The notes: generated by a model not told the origin, from the sequence alone. 64,000 bases of DNA from an uncultured Clostridium sp. (GCA_900547035.1 URFM01000005.1:43661-107660), one strand, 5' to 3'. Shown: positions 34,886-44,108, counted from the stretch's first letter. A program made the numbers and translations.

Positions 34886-36118
34886 ATGGAAGAATTAACA
34901 CTGGAGAAATTTGAGGAAGCATCGGAAATCGTCAAGGAAGTAACCCTGGAGACAAAACTGGTTTACAGCGAGTATTTTTCCGCCCAGACGGGAAACAAGG
35001 TTTACTTTAAGCCGGAGAATATGCAGTACACCGGGGCTTATAAGGTGAGAGGCGCTTACTATAAGATCAGCACTTTAAGCGGGGAGGAGCGGGAGAGAGG
35101 ACTGATTACCGCCTCCGCGGGCAATCATGCCCAGGGCGTGGCCTATGCGGCCAAACTGGCCGGCGTGAAGGCTGTGGTGGTGATGCCCACCACCACGCCT
35201 CTGATGAAGGTGAACCGCACCAAAAGTTACGGGGCGGAGGTGATATTGGCCGGAGACGTATTTGACGAGGCCTGCGACTACGCTTACAAGCTGGCGGACG
35301 AGAAGGGATACACCTTCGTCCATCCCTTTGACGATTTGGAGGTGGCCACCGGACAGGGAACCATCGCCATGGAGATTATCAAAGAACTTCCTACCGTAGA
35401 TTATATTCTGGTCCCCATCGGCGGAGGCGGCCTGTGTACCGGAGTCTCTACCCTGGCTAAATTCTTAAATCCCAAAATTAAGATCATCGGCGTGGAGCCG
35501 GCAGGAGCCAACTGCATGCAGGAGTCCCTGCGCCAGGGGCATGTGGTGACCCTTTCGGATGTAAATACCATAGCTGACGGCACAGCGGTGAAGCGTCCTG
35601 GAGAAAAGCTGTTTCCATATATTCAGCAGAATGTGGACGATATTATTACCATTGAGGACAGTGAGCTGATTGTAGCATTCCTGGATATGGTAGAGAACCA
35701 TAAGATGATTGTGGAGAACTCAGGCCTTCTGACGGTAGCGGCCTTAAAGCATATGAACGTTCAGAAGAAGAAGATCGTCTCTATTTTAAGCGGCGGAAAC
35801 ATGGATGTGATTACCATGTCTTCCATTGTTCAGCATGGACTGATTCAGAGAGACCGGGTATTTACGGTTTCCGTACTGCTGCCGGATAAGCCCGGAGAGC
35901 TGGCCAAGATCGCGGAACTTCTGGCCAAGGAGCAGGGCAATATTATCAAGCTGGAGCACAACCAGTTTATCAGCATCAACCGGAATGCAGCGGTGGAACT
36001 GCGGATTACTATGGAGGCGTTTGGAACCGAGCATAAGAATCAGATTGTGGCGGCTCTGACTAACGCGGGTTATCGTCCCAAGTTGGTAAAATTTAAAGGA
36101 ACTTTCAGTGAACTGTAA
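34886..36118 (+). CDS. ilvA: Threonine ammonia-lyase with ACT domain
   Basis: 410 residues. A PLP-dependent fold type II catalytic domain includes TGAYKVRGAYYK with the Schiff-base Lys (about residue 54), SAGNHAQGVAYAA, and the glycine loop PIGGGGLCTG. A C-terminal ACT domain follows from about residue 325 (VSVLLPDKPGELAKIAELLA). It deaminates threonine to 2-oxobutyrate. The single ACT domain and length match the TdcB-like short type often found in Clostridia, so a catabolic role is as likely as isoleucine synthesis. Confidence 0.92.
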   Translation: MEELTLEKFEEASEIVKEVTLETKLVYSEYFSAQTGNKVYFKPENMQYTGAYKVRGAYYKISTLSGEERERGLITASAGNHAQGVAYAAKLAGVKAVVVMPTTTPLMKVNRTKSYGAEVILAGDVFDEACDYAYKLADEKGYTFVHPFDDLEVATGQGTIAMEIIKELPTVDYILVPIGGGGLCTGVSTLAKFLNPKIKIIGVEPAGANCMQESLRQGHVVTLSDVNTIADGTAVKRPGEKLFPYIQQNVDDIITIEDSELIVAFLDMVENHKMIVENSGLLTVAALKHMNVQKKKIVSILSGGNMDVITMSSIVQHGLIQRDRVFTVSVLLPDKPGELAKIAELLAKEQGNIIKLEHNQFISINRNAAVELRITMEAFGTEHKNQIVAALTNAGYRPKLVKFKGTFSEL

Positions 36119-36164
36119 AATTGACGGGCCCTGCGTATTTTTGCGGGGCCTGTAATTCATGGAT

Positions 36165-36190
36165 CATTGTTCAGGGCTTCTGAACCGTTC
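36165..36190 (+). repeat. TTCAG..CTGAACCGTT intergenic motif
   Basis: TTGTTCAGGGC and TTCTGAACCGTTC lie in opposite orientation here, forming a weak hairpin related to the repeats at 46346 and 48349. Confidence 0.4.
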
Positions 36191-36209
36191 GATTTACAGG
36201 GGGTTTTAG

Positions 36210-37475
36210 GTGAGTGTGATGAAAAAAATTCAGTGGAAAAGTCCGGTCTGGAATAATCTTTTGTACTTTGTGAAATGGTCGCTGATTTCAGCGGCCCTGG
36301 GGACAGTGGGCGGCTTCTTTGGAAGCCTCTTCTCCCTTGGAATTACCTGGGCTACGGGGCTGCGTCAGAACGTACCCCAGGTTTTATTTCTTATGCCTTT
36401 AAGCGGTTTGGCCATCGTATGGCTTTATCATGTGTTTCATCAGGAGAAAAACAGGGGAACGGATATGGTCATAGACTCGATTTCGTCCAATGAAAAGGTG
36501 ACGGGCATTACGGGACCTCTGATTTTTGCATCTACTATTTTGACTCATCTGGTGGGCGGCTCTTCCGGACGGGAGGGGGCGGCTCTTCAGTTGGGAGGCA
36601 GTATTGGAAGCGTTCTGGGAAGAGTGCTGAAATTGGATGAGAAGGACTTGAAAATCGCTACCATGTGCGGGATGAGCGCTGTTTTCTCGGCATTATTTGG
36701 GACACCCATTGCCGCGGGCGTTTTTTCACTGGAGGTGGTAAGCATAGGAGTACTCTACTATGCAGCTATGGTCCCCTGCTTATTTTCCGCATATATCGGG
36801 CAGGCGGTAGCGGGAGCGTTTAATATTCCCCCGGAAAATTATCCAATTACCCAAGTGCCTCCTGTCAGCTTTCAGAGCGTAGGTATTGCCGTTCTTCTGG
36901 GAGCCTTATGCGCTTTGGTCAGTATGGCCTTCTGCATTATTCTGCACCAGGCCAGCCACCTCTACCGGCAGTATTTTCAAAACGCTTACATACGAGTGCT
37001 GGCAGGAAGCGCCTTATTTATTGTACTGACTCTGGCGGTGGGAACTGACGATTATCTGGGAAGCGGAATCGTGCTGATGGAGCGGGCAGTGGAAGGGCAG
37101 GCCCGTATGGAGGCCTTTCTGCTGAAGATGATTTTTACGGCAATTGCTCTGGGAGCCGGTTTTAAGGGGGGAGAAATTGTGCCTACCCTGTGCGTGGGGG
37201 CTACCTTTGGCTGTGCGGTGGGAAATCTTCTGGGCTTTTACCCGCCTCTTTGCGCAGCCTGCGGCATGGCGGCCCTCTTCGTAGGCGTTACCAACTGTCC
37301 TATTACATCCCTGATTATTGCTTTGGAGCTGTTTGGATACAGTGGTATGGAGTATTTTTCTATTGTGATCGCGGTGTCCTTTGCGCTCAGCGGATATTAT
37401 GGGCTGTACGCCAGCCAGAAGTTCGTCTATTCCAAAACGAAGACAGAATTTATTAACCGGAAGCCGAATCCCTGA
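36210..37475 (+). CDS. CLC-family anion channel/antiporter, CLC-F-like features
   Basis: 421 residues, about ten or more membrane helices. The central motif GREGAALQLGG carries the gating Glu. The first ion-binding motif, GSGIP in classical CLCs, is absent; the matching place reads GTDMVIDS, followed by THLVGGSSGREG. From memory this pattern is closer to the fluoride-exporting CLC-F branch than to chloride/proton exchangers, but I see no fluoride riboswitch upstream. GTG 36210 sits 6 bases from AGGGGG; ATG 36219 is an alternative. Transport of a small anion across the membrane is safe; which anion is not. Confidence 0.8.
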   Translation: MSVMKKIQWKSPVWNNLLYFVKWSLISAALGTVGGFFGSLFSLGITWATGLRQNVPQVLFLMPLSGLAIVWLYHVFHQEKNRGTDMVIDSISSNEKVTGITGPLIFASTILTHLVGGSSGREGAALQLGGSIGSVLGRVLKLDEKDLKIATMCGMSAVFSALFGTPIAAGVFSLEVVSIGVLYYAAMVPCLFSAYIGQAVAGAFNIPPENYPITQVPPVSFQSVGIAVLLGALCALVSMAFCIILHQASHLYRQYFQNAYIRVLAGSALFIVLTLAVGTDDYLGSGIVLMERAVEGQARMEAFLLKMIFTAIALGAGFKGGEIVPTLCVGATFGCAVGNLLGFYPPLCAACGMAALFVGVTNCPITSLIIALELFGYSGMEYFSIVIAVSFALSGYYGLYASQKFVYSKTKTEFINRKPNP

Positions 37476-37508
37476 GCTGCGGGAAGATTTTGCGGGAGGC
37501 AGATTTGT

Positions 37509-37805
37509 ATGCTGGAATTAAAGGATTTTATGCCGATTAATTTTTTGAAGAAGGAGAAGTTTACCGGAAGCTCTAAGGGGATGCGTTTCCGTATGGAGAA
37601 ACGGGAGCAGGAGGGGGAGGAGATGGCCCTGGCTGTGACGGTTTGGCCGGAGCCCTACGGTTATGACGCGACGCCAAAGGAGGAGCGGGAGGAGAAACTG
37701 TTTTCCTTTGACTCCGACGGTATTGCCCAGGGCGTCAGCTGGATTAATGAACGGCTGGAAACAGAGGCGGACCGTTGGAGAAAGGCGAATGAAAGCTGGA
37801 GGTAG
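37509..37805 (+). CDS. Conserved hypothetical protein, 98 residues
   Basis: I do not recognise a named family with certainty, though similar short proteins occur in Lachnospiraceae. The sequence is charged and soluble, with no signal peptide or membrane helix. Notable segments are KKEKFTGSSKGMRFRMEK, VTVWPEPYGYDATPKEE and a C-terminal helix ending in WINERLETEADRW. It follows the CLC gene by 33 bases with GGGAGG before the ATG, so it may share its transcript. Confidence 0.7.
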   Translation: MLELKDFMPINFLKKEKFTGSSKGMRFRMEKREQEGEEMALAVTVWPEPYGYDATPKEEREEKLFSFDSDGIAQGVSWINERLETEADRWRKANESWR

Positions 37806-37839
37806 CTGTTTCCGCAACATTTAAAATGGAGGAATGAGG

Positions 37840-38165
37840 ATGCAGACGACAAAGGAACTGCCGGCCTGCCCGGTGGAAACTACTTTGATGTTAATTGGCG
37901 ATAAATGGAAGGTTTTGATTCTGCGGGACTTGATGCCCGGCACAAAGCGTTTCGGGGAATTGAAAAAATCTGTCGGGAACGTCTCCCAAAAGGTATTGAC
38001 TTCTCAGCTGCGGGATATGGAGGCCAACGGCCTTGTAACCCGCCAGGTTTACGCGGAGGTGCCGCCAAGAGTGGAGTACATCTGACGGACCTGGGCAGGA
38101 GCCTGAAGCCGATTCTGGACGCCATGTGGACCTGGGGGGAGGAGTATAAGGAGAGGAATGGGTGA
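37840..38165 (+). pseudogene. HxlR-family regulator with a frameshift
   Basis: ATG 37840 (after GGAGG) opens an HxlR winged helix: CPVETTLMLIGDKWKVLILR, FGELKKSVGNVSQKVLTSQL, and VEY near codon 80. The reading then stops at TGA 38083-38085. The missing C-terminal part, LTDLGRSLKPILDAMWTWGE, continues in another frame to a stop at 38163. Two bases rather than three lie between the VEY and LTDLG codons, so a 1-base loss best explains it. Either the regulator is inactive or this is a sequencing error; no neighbouring target gene is obvious. Confidence 0.82.
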
Positions 38166-38237
38166 GGGGTAGAAGAATTCCGACAGAGAGTACATGCTTT
38201 TACTGAGATATCATTTATAAAAATTTTCAAAATTCAC

Positions 38238-38265
38238 TTGAATTTTCCAAAAAATGTGATATGAT
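38238..38265 (+). promoter_or_regulatory. Promoter of tRNA-Gly
   Basis: TTGAAT (38238-38243), 16-base spacer, TATGAT (38260-38265), ending 12 bases before the tRNA. Confidence 0.7.
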
Positions 38266-38277
38266 AATAACAGTCTT

Positions 38278-38348
38278 GCAGATGTAGTTCATCGGTAGAA
38301 TATCAGCTTCCCAAGCTGAGGAGGCGGGTTCGATTCCCGTCATCTGCT
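38278..38348 (+). tRNA. tRNA-Gly (anticodon CCC)
   Basis: A complete cloverleaf without encoded CCA: acceptor GCAGATG/CATCTGC with discriminator T, D arm GTTC..GAAT, anticodon stem TCAGC/GCTGA with loop TTCCCAA (anticodon CCC), and T arm CGGGT-TCGATTC-CCGTC. It is transcribed alone from its promoter to its terminator. Confidence 0.95.
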
Positions 38349-38361
38349 TACCTGTTAAAGT

Positions 38362-38399
38362 AGCCGGAGCCTTGATTTTACAAGGTATCCGGCTTTTTT
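38362..38399 (+). terminator. Terminator of tRNA-Gly
   Basis: AGCCGGA..CCTTG (38362-38374) pairs with CAAGG..TCCGGCT (38381-38393), followed by a T run. Confidence 0.85.
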
Positions 38400-38437
38400 A
38401 ATGTGATATTTTTCCAACTGCGGCGTTTTTTTTAAAA

Positions 38438-39766
38438 TCACAGGCTGAGTTTCCGGTTGCGATGCAGAATCCATAAAGAGAGGATCCCGGCTAACAGCGC
38501 GGAACAGGGAAAGTTCAGCCAAAGCCCGGTAAGGCCCATGGGCCAGAGGACTACGATGACCAGCACAGGCAGTACAAGGGCGACAGACAAGGAAATCATG
38601 GCAGCGAACCCCGGACGCTCGATGGCAGACATAAAGCTTTGGGTGGCAAAGGAAAGCCAGCGGGTGATATAGGTCATTGCAAAGAGACTGAGGGCAGGCA
38701 GAGCCATTTCATAGAGTCCGGAATCGGCGGAGCTGATGAAAAGCCGGGCAACCGGGCCAGGGAAGAAGAATAGTACGGCAGCTAGGGTCAGGGATAAAAG
38801 AGCGCTGGCACCGTAGCAGCGTTTTTCAATAGCGGTAACTCTTTTGTAATTGCCGGCGCCCCAGTTATATCCCACTGCCGGCTGCAGGGAGTCGCACATA
38901 CCGTATAGAAGAGGCTGGATAAAACCATCGGCATACATTAAAATTCCGTAGACAGAGACCGCCGCAGGGCCGCCCATGCGCAGAAGAATCATATTCATTA
39001 AGATCGAGGTAATCCTTCCGGCAATATTGTTCAAAAAGTTGGGACTGCCGCAGAGCACGATGCGCTTGATGAGCGCAGTGTGAAATCTTGGACGGCAAAA
39101 TTTCAGGGTTAGTTTTCCGCGGAAAAAGGGATAAAATGCGATCAGGGAAGTTATCATCATTCCTGAGCAGGTAGCGGCAGCTGCTGCCCAGATTCCAAAG
39201 CGAAATACAAAAAGGAACACAAATTCCAATAAACCGCTTAAAACGGACATAAAAATATTCAGTACCATACTGGTGCGGATTTGTCCGCAGATGCGCAGAA
39301 AATTGTCTACTGCGAAAATGATGGTAGTTAAAGGAGAGCAGATGGCATAAACCCGAAGATAAGCGGCGGCCATTCGGGCCAGTTCTCCCTCGGCTCCCAT
39401 CAGACGCAGGAGCGTAGGCGCAGCCAGAAAAAGAACGGAGCCAAACAGGATCCCTGCCCCTACGATCATCAGACAGGCGCAGGTGAAAATATTGCAGGCT
39501 TCCTCTTCGTTTTTCTCGCCCAGCCGGATGGAAATGGGGACGGAGGAGCCTACGCCGATCAAATCAGCCAGGGCGAAGTTGATGATAACCAGAGGCATGG
39601 CGAAATTTAACGCGGCAAAGGCAGTATCTCCCAGAATCTGCCCTACTAAAATTCCGTCAATCAGCTGATAAAGGGCAGAAGCCAGCATCCCGATCGATCC
39701 GGGGATGGCAGCGATAAAAAACAGCTTGGTGGGATGGGTTTTTGTAAAAAGAACCTTGGAATCCAT
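38438..39766 (-). CDS. MATE-family multidrug efflux transporter
   Basis: 442 residues, twelve predicted membrane helices in two MatE repeats (PGSIGMLASALYQLIDGILV opens the first). MATE proteins expel drugs or metabolites using an ion gradient. ATG 39766 follows GAAAGGA; a TTG 18 bases upstream is less likely. Its promoter has the long 19-bp spacer typical of MerR control and the MerR gene is divergent, so the pump should be induced when that regulator binds its ligand. The stop lies close to the tRNA terminator on the other strand. Confidence 0.92.
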   Translation of the reverse strand: MDSKVLFTKTHPTKLFFIAAIPGSIGMLASALYQLIDGILVGQILGDTAFAALNFAMPLVIINFALADLIGVGSSVPISIRLGEKNEEEACNIFTCACLMIVGAGILFGSVLFLAAPTLLRLMGAEGELARMAAAYLRVYAICSPLTTIIFAVDNFLRICGQIRTSMVLNIFMSVLSGLLEFVFLFVFRFGIWAAAAATCSGMMITSLIAFYPFFRGKLTLKFCRPRFHTALIKRIVLCGSPNFLNNIAGRITSILMNMILLRMGGPAAVSVYGILMYADGFIQPLLYGMCDSLQPAVGYNWGAGNYKRVTAIEKRCYGASALLSLTLAAVLFFFPGPVARLFISSADSGLYEMALPALSLFAMTYITRWLSFATQSFMSAIERPGFAAMISLSVALVLPVLVIVVLWPMGLTGLWLNFPCSALLAGILSLWILHRNRKLSL

Positions 39767-39814
39767 AAAACCGTATCCTTTCAAAGTAGTTAAGATTGAT
39801 TTTCACAGAAAACC

Positions 39815-39845
39815 AGTATAAACTATAGGGTAGCCCCATAGTCAA
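39815..39845 (-). promoter_or_regulatory. MerR-type operator/promoter with 19-bp spacer for the MATE gene
   Basis: On the minus strand TTGACT (39845-39840) and TATACT (39820-39815) are 19 bases apart. The spacer is filled by a dyad: ACTATAGGG (39822-39830) and CCCCATAGT (39834-39842) with a 3-base centre and one mismatch. This is the classic layout in which MerR proteins untwist an over-long spacer. Confidence 0.9.
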
Positions 39846-39858
39846 GAGGAGAAAAAAG

Positions 39859-40674
39859 TTGAAAAGAAAAGACGAAAATCTCTATACCACAGGAGCATTT
39901 GCGAAATATTTTGGAATTAAAAAGGATACCTTGTTTTATTACGATGAAATTGGCCTTTTTTCACCTGCGTTTATTGGAGAGAACGGTTACCGCTATTATA
40001 CGGCCTCCCAGATTTCACCTTTTGGGACACTGCTGGCGCTGAGAGAGATGAATGTACCTTTGTGCCAGGTTCGGGAATATTTTGAGGAGCCTTCCATTGA
40101 AAAATTGGAGATTATGGCCGCTCGCCAGATGGAACAGCTGGAGGAGGAAATCAGGAGAAGAAAAGAGATTTACAGCATTTTTAAACGAATTCTTCAGGAG
40201 ACGGAGGAAGGGAAGAATGCAGGAACGGACACGGCAGTCATCCGAAGGCTTCCGCCGGAGCGATTTATTTACAGCAGAGCCGATCCGGACGGAAAAGGGA
40301 TTGACGTTCATCAATGGTGGGACGCCTATGGAGATTTTGTGCGTGAGAAAAAAATCAGGGGAGCAGTGTCCGTGGGTTCCCTGATTTCGAAGGAGAACCT
40401 GGAAAAGGGAAAGTTTGACCGGGTTGACCGCCTTTTTACGTCGGATAAAAGAAAAGGAAGCCTGCGCCCGGGAGGGGAGTACGCAGTTTACTATGTAAAA
40501 GGGCCGTATGAATCTTTAGCAGAAAGCTATCCCAGGCTTTTGGAAGAGATACGAAGGCAGGGATACCGGCTGGATGGGGATGTTTATGAGGAATATCTGA
40601 TTTCGGAGCTTACCGGTGAAAGACCGGAACAATACGTAAGCCGCCTGACGGTGAAGGTATGCCCTGAAAAATGA
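39859..40674 (+). CDS. MerR-family regulator with GyrI-like effector domain
   Basis: 271 residues. The N-terminal MerR HTH is YTTGAFAKYFGIKKDTLFYYDEIGLFSP (quoted from about residue 8), followed by a dimerising coiled coil and a C-terminal GyrI-like ligand-binding domain as in BmrR. TTG 39859 after AGAGGAG is the start; its first codons match the family N-terminus, so it is favoured over internal ATGs. It should activate the divergent MATE pump from the 19-bp-spacer promoter, sensing a lipophilic or cationic compound. Confidence 0.88.
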   Translation: MKRKDENLYTTGAFAKYFGIKKDTLFYYDEIGLFSPAFIGENGYRYYTASQISPFGTLLALREMNVPLCQVREYFEEPSIEKLEIMAARQMEQLEEEIRRRKEIYSIFKRILQETEEGKNAGTDTAVIRRLPPERFIYSRADPDGKGIDVHQWWDAYGDFVREKKIRGAVSVGSLISKENLEKGKFDRVDRLFTSDKRKGSLRPGGEYAVYYVKGPYESLAESYPRLLEEIRRQGYRLDGDVYEEYLISELTGERPEQYVSRLTVKVCPEK

Positions 40675-40677
40675 GAA

Positions 40678-40736
40678 CGGTTGAAATAACCGGCGGGCTT
40701 TTTTTAATGACAGAATGTCGTGTCATGAGTTATAAT
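40678..40736 (+). promoter_or_regulatory. Small terminator then promoter of the acetyltransferase gene
   Basis: CGGTT (40678-40682) pairs with AACCG (40688-40692), with a T run at 40699-40705: a weak terminator. ATGACA (40707-40712), 18-base spacer and TATAAT (40731-40736) follow. ATGACA also pairs with TGTCAT at 40721-40726. Confidence 0.5.
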
Positions 40737-40787
40737 GAGAGGGAACGTGATCAATGCCTCCAGGCAGGAAAGGGAGAATCTGAGAAA

Positions 40788-42014
40788 ATGAAAGAAATAC
40801 TGGAGGTCCGGGGCGATTTTCAGATGCGCCAGCTGGACTTAGACGACCTGGAACAGTTTAACGCCCTGCTGCGGTACGCCTTTCAGGTGACTACAGACGA
40901 GCTTTTAAAAACCGGCTGGGAGGAGGACGAAATCATGTACGCTAAGATGCCGGTGTTAAAAGCATCCTATGTACTGGGCTGGTTCTATCATGAGAAGCTG
41001 GCCTCCATGATTGTGGTCTACCCCATGCAGGTGAATATACAAGATGAGATTATGGAGATGGGAGGGGTCACCGGCGTGGCCACTTATCCGGAATATGTGG
41101 GCAGAGGCCTGATCGGAGCGCTCATTGAGCGGGTGATTGCCCATATGAAGGAGGAGGGGCAGATCATGTCCTTTCTTTATCCCTACTTTATTCCTCTTTA
41201 CCGGAAGTTCGGCTGGGAAATCGTATCCGATAAGATTACCTTTACCATCAAGGACTCCCAGCTTCCCAAGGCTGTGCCTGTTCCTGGAATGGTGGAACGG
41301 GTGGATTTGGACAGCGGGGATTTGAAAAACGTTTATGAATACTTTGCGGCTCAAACCCACGGAGCATTAATCCGCCACGACCTGGAATGGGAGGAGTACT
41401 GGCGCTGGGACAACGACGATATGATCGCCGCTATCTATTACAATGAAAGGCATAAGCCTCTTGGCTATGTCGTTTACTATTTGAAAAATGAGATTTTCCA
41501 TGTAAAAGAAATCGTATCCTTGAACAGCGAAGCCAGACACGGAATCTGGAATTACATCAGTGCTCACAAATCTATGCTGAACACGGTGGTGGGCTTTAAT
41601 TATTCCGGAGAGCCTATGGCTTTCCTTTTTGAGGACAGCGAGATGGTGGAGAATATTGAACCATATATTATGGCCAGAATTGTGGATGCAGAGGAGTTTT
41701 TTCTGGAGTATCCCTTTCCGCTGCAGCCGGATTTTAAAATTCATTTCCGGATTCACGATGAACACGCCCCCTGGAATGACGGAGATTTCGCGGTGTGGTG
41801 GGAGGATGGAAAGACCTGTTGCAGACGGGTGGAGGAGGCTCCGGATGTGAATCTGGTGGAGCTGAATATCCGGACTCTGACTGCTATGATGCTGGGGTAT
41901 AAGCGGCCTTCCTACCTTTATGAACATGAGTATCTGAAGACGGAATATTATATGCTCCAGATTCTGGAGCGGTTGATTCCGGTAGGAAAGCCCTGCTTTT
42001 CCGATAACTTTTAA
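40788..42014 (+). CDS. Eis-like GNAT-family N-acetyltransferase
   Basis: 408 residues, the length and layout of Eis-type proteins: an N-terminal GNAT domain (GGVTGVATYPEYVGRGLIGALI is the acetyl-CoA loop region), a second GNAT-like domain, and a C-terminal SCP2-like domain. Eis enzymes acetylate amines, including aminoglycosides, in some bacteria; the substrate here is unknown. ATG 40788 gives the canonical start; the ribosome site AAGGGAGA is about 11 bases away, rather far. An upstream start near 40671 would cross the promoter. It is transcribed alone. Confidence 0.85.
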   Translation: MKEILEVRGDFQMRQLDLDDLEQFNALLRYAFQVTTDELLKTGWEEDEIMYAKMPVLKASYVLGWFYHEKLASMIVVYPMQVNIQDEIMEMGGVTGVATYPEYVGRGLIGALIERVIAHMKEEGQIMSFLYPYFIPLYRKFGWEIVSDKITFTIKDSQLPKAVPVPGMVERVDLDSGDLKNVYEYFAAQTHGALIRHDLEWEEYWRWDNDDMIAAIYYNERHKPLGYVVYYLKNEIFHVKEIVSLNSEARHGIWNYISAHKSMLNTVVGFNYSGEPMAFLFEDSEMVENIEPYIMARIVDAEEFFLEYPFPLQPDFKIHFRIHDEHAPWNDGDFAVWWEDGKTCCRRVEEAPDVNLVELNIRTLTAMMLGYKRPSYLYEHEYLKTEYYMLQILERLIPVGKPCFSDNF

Positions 42015-42077
42015 ATAGGCTGTTGTCGGAATTACTGCCAAAAAGGAACGTATGTTCGATGAAAATAGAAAAACCGC

Positions 42078-42107
42078 TTGCCAAACAGGCCGTCCGTTGT
42101 GTATAAT
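42078..42107 (+). promoter_or_regulatory. Promoter of type IIA topoisomerase operon
   Basis: TTGCCA (42078-42083), 18-base spacer, TATAAT (42102-42107). Confidence 0.7.
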
Positions 42108-42169
42108 ATCCAAAGTTACTGCTGTGCGCAGGCGGTGGACAGGAAATTGTTTGGAGGGAAGTTAAATTA

Positions 42170-44089
42170 ATGGGTAAGATACAGTACAATGCAGACAGCA
42201 TCACCGTTCTGGAAGGGCTGGAAGCGGTCCGCAAGCGGCCTGGAATGTACATCGGAAGCGTAGGTACAAAAGGCCTCAACCATCTGATCTATGAGATTGT
42301 GGATAATTCCGTGGATGAACATCTGGCCGGCTACTGCAGCGAAATCCGGGTGACCCTGGAAGCGGACGGTTCCTGTACGGTGCGGGACAATGGACGGGGT
42401 ATTCCGGTGGAGATGCATAAGAAGGGCGTTTCCGCAGAGCGGGTTGTGCTGGCAACCCTCCATGCAGGAGGAAAATTTGACAACGAAGCGTATAAAACCA
42501 GCGGAGGACTTCACGGCGTAGGCTCCTCTGTGGTAAACGCTCTTTCCAGCCATATGGACGTGAAGGTATACCGGGATGGAAAGATTCACCATGACGCCTA
42601 TGAAAGAGGCGTTCCGGTCATCGAGTTAAAAGACGGTCTTCTTCCGGTGATTGGACGGACGAAAGAGACGGGAACGCAGATTAATTTCATGCCAGATGAC
42701 GAGATTTTTGAAAGGACCCGTTTCAAGGCGGACTGGCTGAAAAGCCGCCTTCATGAGACGGCCTACTTAAATCCTAATCTGACCATCTATTACGCCAACC
42801 GCAGGTCGGGGGAGGAGGAAGAGATTGCCTACCATGAACCTGACGGCCTCGTTGCTTATGTAAAAGAACTGAATTCCGGAAAAACGGCAGTCCATGAGCC
42901 GATCTATGTGAAAGGCTGCGTGGACCGGGTGGAGGTGGAGATTGCCTTCCAGTTTGTGGACACCTTTGAGGAGAATATCCTAGGCTTCTGCAACAACATT
43001 TTTACCCAGGAAGGGGGTACCCATCTGGCGGGATTTAAGACCAGGTTCACGGCATTAATCAACAGTTATGCCAGGGAACTTGGAATTCTGAAGGAGAAGG
43101 ACAGCAACTTTACCGGCGCGGATACCAGAAACGGCATGACGGCCATTGTGGCGGTGAAGCACCCGGACCCCATTTTCGAGGGACAGACCAAGACGAAGCT
43201 TGCCAGCGCCGACGCCACCAAGGCGGTATTTACCGTAACCGGGGAGGAGCTGCCCCGCTATTTTGACCGCAATCTGGAAACCTTAAAGGGGATTATCGGC
43301 TGCGCGGAGAAGTCCGCGAAAATCCGCCGGGCGGAGGAGAAGGCCAAGACCAATATGCTCTCCAAGTCCAAGTTTTCCTTTGACAGCAACGGAAAGCTGG
43401 CCAACTGCGAGAGCCGGGACCCGGAGAAATGCGAGATTTTTATTGTAGAGGGAGATTCTGCCGGAGGTTCTGCCAAGACGGCCAGAAATCGCCAGTATCA
43501 GGCTATTCTGCCCATCCGGGGAAAAATCCTGAACGTGGAAAAGGCCTCCATCGACAAGGTCCTGGCAAACGCGGAGATCAAGACGATGATTAATTCCTTC
43601 GGCTGTGGTTTTTCGGAGGGATATGGAAATGATTTCGATTTGAGCAAGCTGCGCTACAATAAGATTATCCTCATGACCGATGCGGATGTGGACGGAAGCC
43701 ATATTGACACGCTGCTTCTGACCTTTTTATACCGCTTTATGCCGGAACTGATTTACAACGGCCATGTTTACATTGCTATGCCGCCCCTCTTTAAGGTTAT
43801 CCCTAAGCGGGGGGAGGAGCAGTATCTGTACGATGAGAAGGAGCTGGAGAAATACCGGAAAACCCATACCGGTGAATTTACCCTTCAGCGCTACAAAGGT
43901 CTGGGTGAAATGGACGCCTCCCAGTTGTGGGAGACCACCCTGGACCCGGAGCGCCGTGTTCTAAAACAGGTGGAAATCGAGGATGCCCGCATGGCATCGG
44001 AGATTACGGAGATGCTCATGGGAAGCGAAGTAGGACCCAGGCGGGAGTTCATCTACCAGCATGCCGACGAGGCAGAGATTGATGCGTAA
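42170..44089 (+). CDS. Type IIA topoisomerase ATPase subunit (GyrB/ParE-like)
   Basis: 639 residues. The GHKL ATPase domain shows EIVDNSVDEHLAGYC and the GGKFDNEAYKTSGGLHGVG lid; the transducer follows; the TOPRIM domain has EGDSAGGSAKTARNRQYQAI, LPIRGKILNVEKA and MTDADVDGSHI. It supplies ATP hydrolysis and part of the cleavage site to the next gene's product. The pair is not next to dnaA/recF genes in this window, unlike usual gyrBA, and the A subunit lacks an obvious GyrA box. It may therefore be topoisomerase IV or a second gyrase-like enzyme. Confidence 0.93.
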   Translation: MGKIQYNADSITVLEGLEAVRKRPGMYIGSVGTKGLNHLIYEIVDNSVDEHLAGYCSEIRVTLEADGSCTVRDNGRGIPVEMHKKGVSAERVVLATLHAGGKFDNEAYKTSGGLHGVGSSVVNALSSHMDVKVYRDGKIHHDAYERGVPVIELKDGLLPVIGRTKETGTQINFMPDDEIFERTRFKADWLKSRLHETAYLNPNLTIYYANRRSGEEEEIAYHEPDGLVAYVKELNSGKTAVHEPIYVKGCVDRVEVEIAFQFVDTFEENILGFCNNIFTQEGGTHLAGFKTRFTALINSYARELGILKEKDSNFTGADTRNGMTAIVAVKHPDPIFEGQTKTKLASADATKAVFTVTGEELPRYFDRNLETLKGIIGCAEKSAKIRRAEEKAKTNMLSKSKFSFDSNGKLANCESRDPEKCEIFIVEGDSAGGSAKTARNRQYQAILPIRGKILNVEKASIDKVLANAEIKTMINSFGCGFSEGYGNDFDLSKLRYNKIILMTDADVDGSHIDTLLLTFLYRFMPELIYNGHVYIAMPPLFKVIPKRGEEQYLYDEKELEKYRKTHTGEFTLQRYKGLGEMDASQLWETTLDPERRVLKQVEIEDARMASEITEMLMGSEVGPRREFIYQHADEAEIDA

Positions 44090-44108
44090 ACAGGAGCAGG
44101 AGAGAAAC

